Made by a program: the position numbers and the translations under genes. This document shows positions 61,632 to 64,000 of a DNA stretch of 64,000 nt, one piece after another. The stretch's first letter is position 1. The number at the start of each line of letters is the position of its first letter. This DNA comes from Actinomycetota bacterium (lineage in GTDB: Bacteria > Actinomycetota > Coriobacteriia > Anaerosomatales > Anaerosomataceae), in NCBI GenBank assembly GCA_004348925.1, contig RCMX01000001.1:179272-243271 (forward strand), given 5' to 3'. The notes under the pieces are model-generated. The model did no database searches. It saw nothing but the letters and a program-made list of their open reading frames with translations, and was not told the origin of the DNA.

Positions 61632-62594
61632 ATGGCGCGCTTCGTGATGGAGTTCGAGCGCCCCCTTGCCGAACTCGAGGCCAAGCTCATCGAGCTCAAG
61701 GCGCTTGATGCGGCGGCCGAGTTGCATCTCGACCAGGAGATCGCCGAGCTTGAGGCCGAGGTCGAACAGCTTCGCGTGACGCTCTATCAGGCGCTCTCGC
61801 CGTGGGAGCGCGTGCAGGTGTCGCGTCATCCCGGGCGTCCGAAGACGCAGGACTACATCGAGACGCTCGGTAGCGATGTCTTCGAGTTGCGCGGCGATCG
61901 TACGTACGGTGACGACGAAGCGATCTTCGCAGGTCTGGTCACCATCGCCGGGCGGCGGTGCGTGTTACTCGGCCACCGAAAAGGAAAGAACACCAAAGAG
62001 AACATCCGCCGCAACTTCGGCAGCCCGCACCCGGAGGGGCTCCGCAAAGCCCGTCGCGCGATGCTGCTGGCCGAGAAGTTCGGTCTGCCGCTCGTGACGT
62101 TCATCGATACGCAGGGCGCACACCCCGGTCTTGAGGCCGAGGAGCGCGGTCAGGGCTGGGCCATTGCCGAGAACCTCGCCACGCTGGCGGCGCTTCGCGT
62201 GCCGGTCGTCGCGGTCGGCATCGGTGAAGGCGGCAGCGGCGGCGCGCTTGCCATCGGCTTCGGGGACCGCCTGATCATGCTTGAGAACGCGTACTACTCG
62301 GTGATCAGTCCCGAGGCGTGCGCGTCGATCCTCTACAAGGACGCGTCACGTGCACCCGAGACCTCGGCGTGCCTTCAGATGACGGCTGCCGATCTCGTGC
62401 GTCTCGGCATCGCGGACGAGATCGTCCCCGAGTCGCTCGGCGGGGCGCATCGTGACCCCGGGGCCGTCTTCGCTGCAGTGGAGCGCGCGATCTCCTCGGC
62501 ACTGGACTCGCTCTGCGGGCAGGAAGTCGGGGAGCTCGTGGAGAAGCGTTTCGAGAGGATATCGGCCATCGGGGTGTTCACGGAGGGGGAGTAG
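61632..62594 (+). CDS. accA: Acetyl-CoA carboxylase carboxyltransferase subunit alpha
   Basis: Partner of AccD, 320 residues. A coiled-coil N-terminus (ELEAKLIELKALDAAAEL) is followed by the biotin-carboxyl binding fold, with VQVSRHPGRPKTQDYIE, FGSPHPEGLRKARRAM, TFIDTQGAHPGLEAEERGQGWAIAENL, VGIGEGGSGGALAIG and YYSVISPEACASILYKD. ATG 61632 immediately follows the accD stop. Biotin carboxylase and carrier genes are not in the window. Confidence 0.96.
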   Translation: MARFVMEFERPLAELEAKLIELKALDAAAELHLDQEIAELEAEVEQLRVTLYQALSPWERVQVSRHPGRPKTQDYIETLGSDVFELRGDRTYGDDEAIFAGLVTIAGRRCVLLGHRKGKNTKENIRRNFGSPHPEGLRKARRAMLLAEKFGLPLVTFIDTQGAHPGLEAEERGQGWAIAENLATLAALRVPVVAVGIGEGGSGGALAIGFGDRLIMLENAYYSVISPEACASILYKDASRAPETSACLQMTAADLVRLGIADEIVPESLGGAHRDPGAVFAAVERAISSALDSLCGQEVGELVEKRFERISAIGVFTEGE

Positions 62595-62597
62595 GTC

Positions 62598-63566
62598 ATG
62601 ACCGGTACTGCTCGCATCGCGGTTCTCACCAGCGGAGGCGACGCGCCGGGCATGAACGCCGCCGTCCGCTCCGCCGTTCGCACAGCCATAGCGAACGGCG
62701 CCGAGGCTGTCGCCATCCGCCACGGCTACGAGGGGTTGCTCGACAACGACTTCGTTCCCATGGCACTCGGCAGCGTCGGTGGCATCCTCGACCGTGGCGG
62801 CACCTTCATCGGCACGTCGCGTTCCGAGCGCATGTTCTCCGAGGAGGGACTCGACCACGCAGCCGCGGTGCTCGCCGAACGCGGCGTGACCGGTCTTGTG
62901 ACCATCGGGGGGGACGGCACCTACCGGGCCGCCGAGGAGCTCCATCTTCGCGGCGTGAAGGTCATCGGCGTGCCGGGAACCATCGACAACGACATCGCGG
63001 CGACGGATACCACGATCGGATTCGACACCGCGCAGAACACCATCTGCGACGCGACGTCCAAGGTTCGCGACACCGCGTCCAGCCACGAGCGCACGTTCAT
63101 CATCGAGGTCATGGGTCGCTCCTGCGGCATGCTTGCGCTGTACGCGGGACTTGCTGCGGGCGCTGACTGCATCCTCGTACCGGAAGTCCCATGGCGCATC
63201 GAGGACATCTGCGCATCGGTCAGCCAGGGCATCGCGCGCGGCAAGAAGCACTCCATCATCGTGGTGTCCGAGGGTGCCGCGCACGCATTCGGCCTCGCCG
63301 AGGACCTCACGAAGGCGTGCGGGCACCAGGTGCGTGCGGTCGTTCTCGGCCATATCCAGCGCGGTGGGTCTCCCTCGGCGTTCGACAGGACGCTTGCGAG
63401 CCGGATGGGCGCGGCAGCAGTGGAGGCGCTCCTCGGCGGCGAGAGCGGCAAGGCAGTGTGCCTCCAGAATGCCGACATGGCGCTTGAGGAGCTCGCCAAG
63501 TGCTACAGCCATCACCATGAGATGAAGCGACACATCTACGACCTTGCGATGGTGCTTGCCCGATGA
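62598..63566 (+). CDS. pfkA: ATP-dependent 6-phosphofructokinase
   Basis: Phosphorylates fructose 6-phosphate in glycolysis, 322 residues. It has IAVLTSGGDAPGMNAAVRS, TIGGDGTYRAA at about 103-110 and VPGTIDNDIAATDTTIGFDTA with the catalytic Asp130. GRSCGMLALYAGLAAGAD and LGHIQRGGSPSAFDR follow. Gly107 in GGDG and Gly in PGTIDND indicate ATP rather than pyrophosphate as donor, by the known residue rule. It starts 3 nt after accA and overlaps the next gene by ATGA. Confidence 0.95.
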   Translation: MTGTARIAVLTSGGDAPGMNAAVRSAVRTAIANGAEAVAIRHGYEGLLDNDFVPMALGSVGGILDRGGTFIGTSRSERMFSEEGLDHAAAVLAERGVTGLVTIGGDGTYRAAEELHLRGVKVIGVPGTIDNDIAATDTTIGFDTAQNTICDATSKVRDTASSHERTFIIEVMGRSCGMLALYAGLAAGADCILVPEVPWRIEDICASVSQGIARGKKHSIIVVSEGAAHAFGLAEDLTKACGHQVRAVVLGHIQRGGSPSAFDRTLASRMGAAAVEALLGGESGKAVCLQNADMALEELAKCYSHHHEMKRHIYDLAMVLAR

Positions 63567-64000
63567 TCATGATCTCCGACGAATTGTTCACTTCGTTCCG
63601 CGACACCGGTCGCGACCTGTTCCTCACGGGCGCGATCTCCAGCCACGGCGGCAACATGAGCGTGCGGGTGGGAGACCGCATCCTCATCACGCGCAGCGGT
63701 TCGATGCTCGGGCGTCTCACGCGTGCCGACATCCTCGAGACCGACATCAGCGCGTGTCCCGAAGACGAAGGCTGCAGCCGCGAGCTTGTGGTGCATCGGG
63801 CCATCTACAGGGTCACCGACGCGCGCGCGATCGTGCACGCGCACACCGTGCACACCATCCACCGCTCACTCTTCTCCGACGTGATCGTGCCGCTCGATTC
63901 CGAGAGCAGGGCGATCCTCGGGGATGTCCCTGTGGTGTCGGCCGAGCAGACCATCGCGTCTCCCGAGGCAGCCGAGATCCTCTCGGCCGCGCTTGCCGAG
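63563..64000 (+). CDS. Class II aldolase/adducin family protein, 3' end beyond the window
   Basis: The frame is open for 146 codons to the window edge. It reads FLTGAISSHGGNMSVRVGDRILITRSGSMLGRLTRADI, then the catalytic Glu in CSRELVVHRAIYR and zinc-binding histidines in AIVHAHTVHTIHRS. This matches the L-fuculose-1-phosphate aldolase/ribulose-5-phosphate epimerase fold. The third zinc His and the C-terminus are missing because the window ends. It overlaps pfkA by ATGA, pointing to sugar-phosphate metabolism. A second ATG (63569) is possible. Confidence 0.85.
   Translation, partial: MIMISDELFTSFRDTGRDLFLTGAISSHGGNMSVRVGDRILITRSGSMLGRLTRADILETDISACPEDEGCSRELVVHRAIYRVTDARAIVHAHTVHTIHRSLFSDVIVPLDSESRAILGDVPVVSAEQTIASPEAAEILSAALAE

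Noticed and set aside
62598-63566. Pyrophosphate-dependent phosphofructokinase
   Set aside because: The diagnostic positions read GGDG and PGTIDND, the ATP-type residues.
1-64000. CRISPR arrays, insertion sequences, prophage, rRNA or tRNA genes
   Set aside because: No regularly spaced repeats, transposase or integrase frames, or tRNA-like cloverleafs were recognised by reading; a dedicated RNA search could still find a missed tRNA.

Overview
This 64 kb window is high-GC bacterial chromosome with dense, tightly packed operons; many neighbouring genes overlap by 4 nt as ATGA or GTGA. It looks like an anaerobic, respiratory Gram-positive of the Actinomycetota (Coriobacteriia-like). The indications are cell-wall-binding type 2 repeats, multiheme cytochromes with N-terminal membrane anchors, a transcriptional T-box, and HisZ with short-form HisG. 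This placement is inferred from gene content; no rRNA or tRNA gene was seen.

Layout. 1-1233: end of a surface polysaccharide operon (membrane protein tail, family 2 glycosyltransferase). 1459-7199: cytochrome cassette A, with a membrane-anchored TPR protein, an NHL beta-propeller protein, a secreted cytochrome (4 CXXCH plus 2 CX4CH), a 12-heme membrane cytochrome and a membrane cytochrome with 10 CXXCH. 7202-9049: O-antigen ligase/polymerase-like protein. 9046-14515 (minus): five-gene glycan operon resembling the UDP-bacillosamine route (dehydratase, aminotransferase, acetyltransferase, phosphoglycosyltransferase, GT4). 14690-21248: leuD, cassette B (second TPR and NHL pair facing two minus-strand multiheme cytochromes, again one with 12 hemes), leuB, ilvE. 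21476-29065: PBP1A-type penicillin-binding protein, cimA, an FAH-family enzyme, a CWB2 surface protein and a membrane protein. 29212-32993: TrpR-like YerC family protein and dnaE.

33074-41373: complete histidine operon hisZGDCBHAF-(flavin split-barrel protein)-hisI-hisE. 41380-45355: M48-like membrane protein that has lost its HExxH motif, HtrA-like protease, PQQ-type propeller protein. 45375-46072 (minus): VapBC. 46142-54710: trp operon (trpE, trpGD fusion, trpC, trpB2, trpF, trpB, trpA) behind a Trp-specific T-box. 54707-57063 (minus): two membrane proteins, one of the DUF2207 type. 57363-64000: nadE, a GNAT acetyltransferase, class I aldolase, accD-accA, pfkA and a truncated class II aldolase.

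The most distinctive content is the pair of paralogous TPR-NHL-multiheme cassettes. They are plausibly an electron conduit across a Gram-positive envelope, inserted among glycan genes and between leuD and leuB. Other unusual items are a 106-bp palindrome inside the 5' end of trpA, the M48 pseudopeptidase, an inverted repeat over the trp promoter upstream of the T-box, and three convergent gene pairs that each overlap by the same CTAG tetranucleotide.
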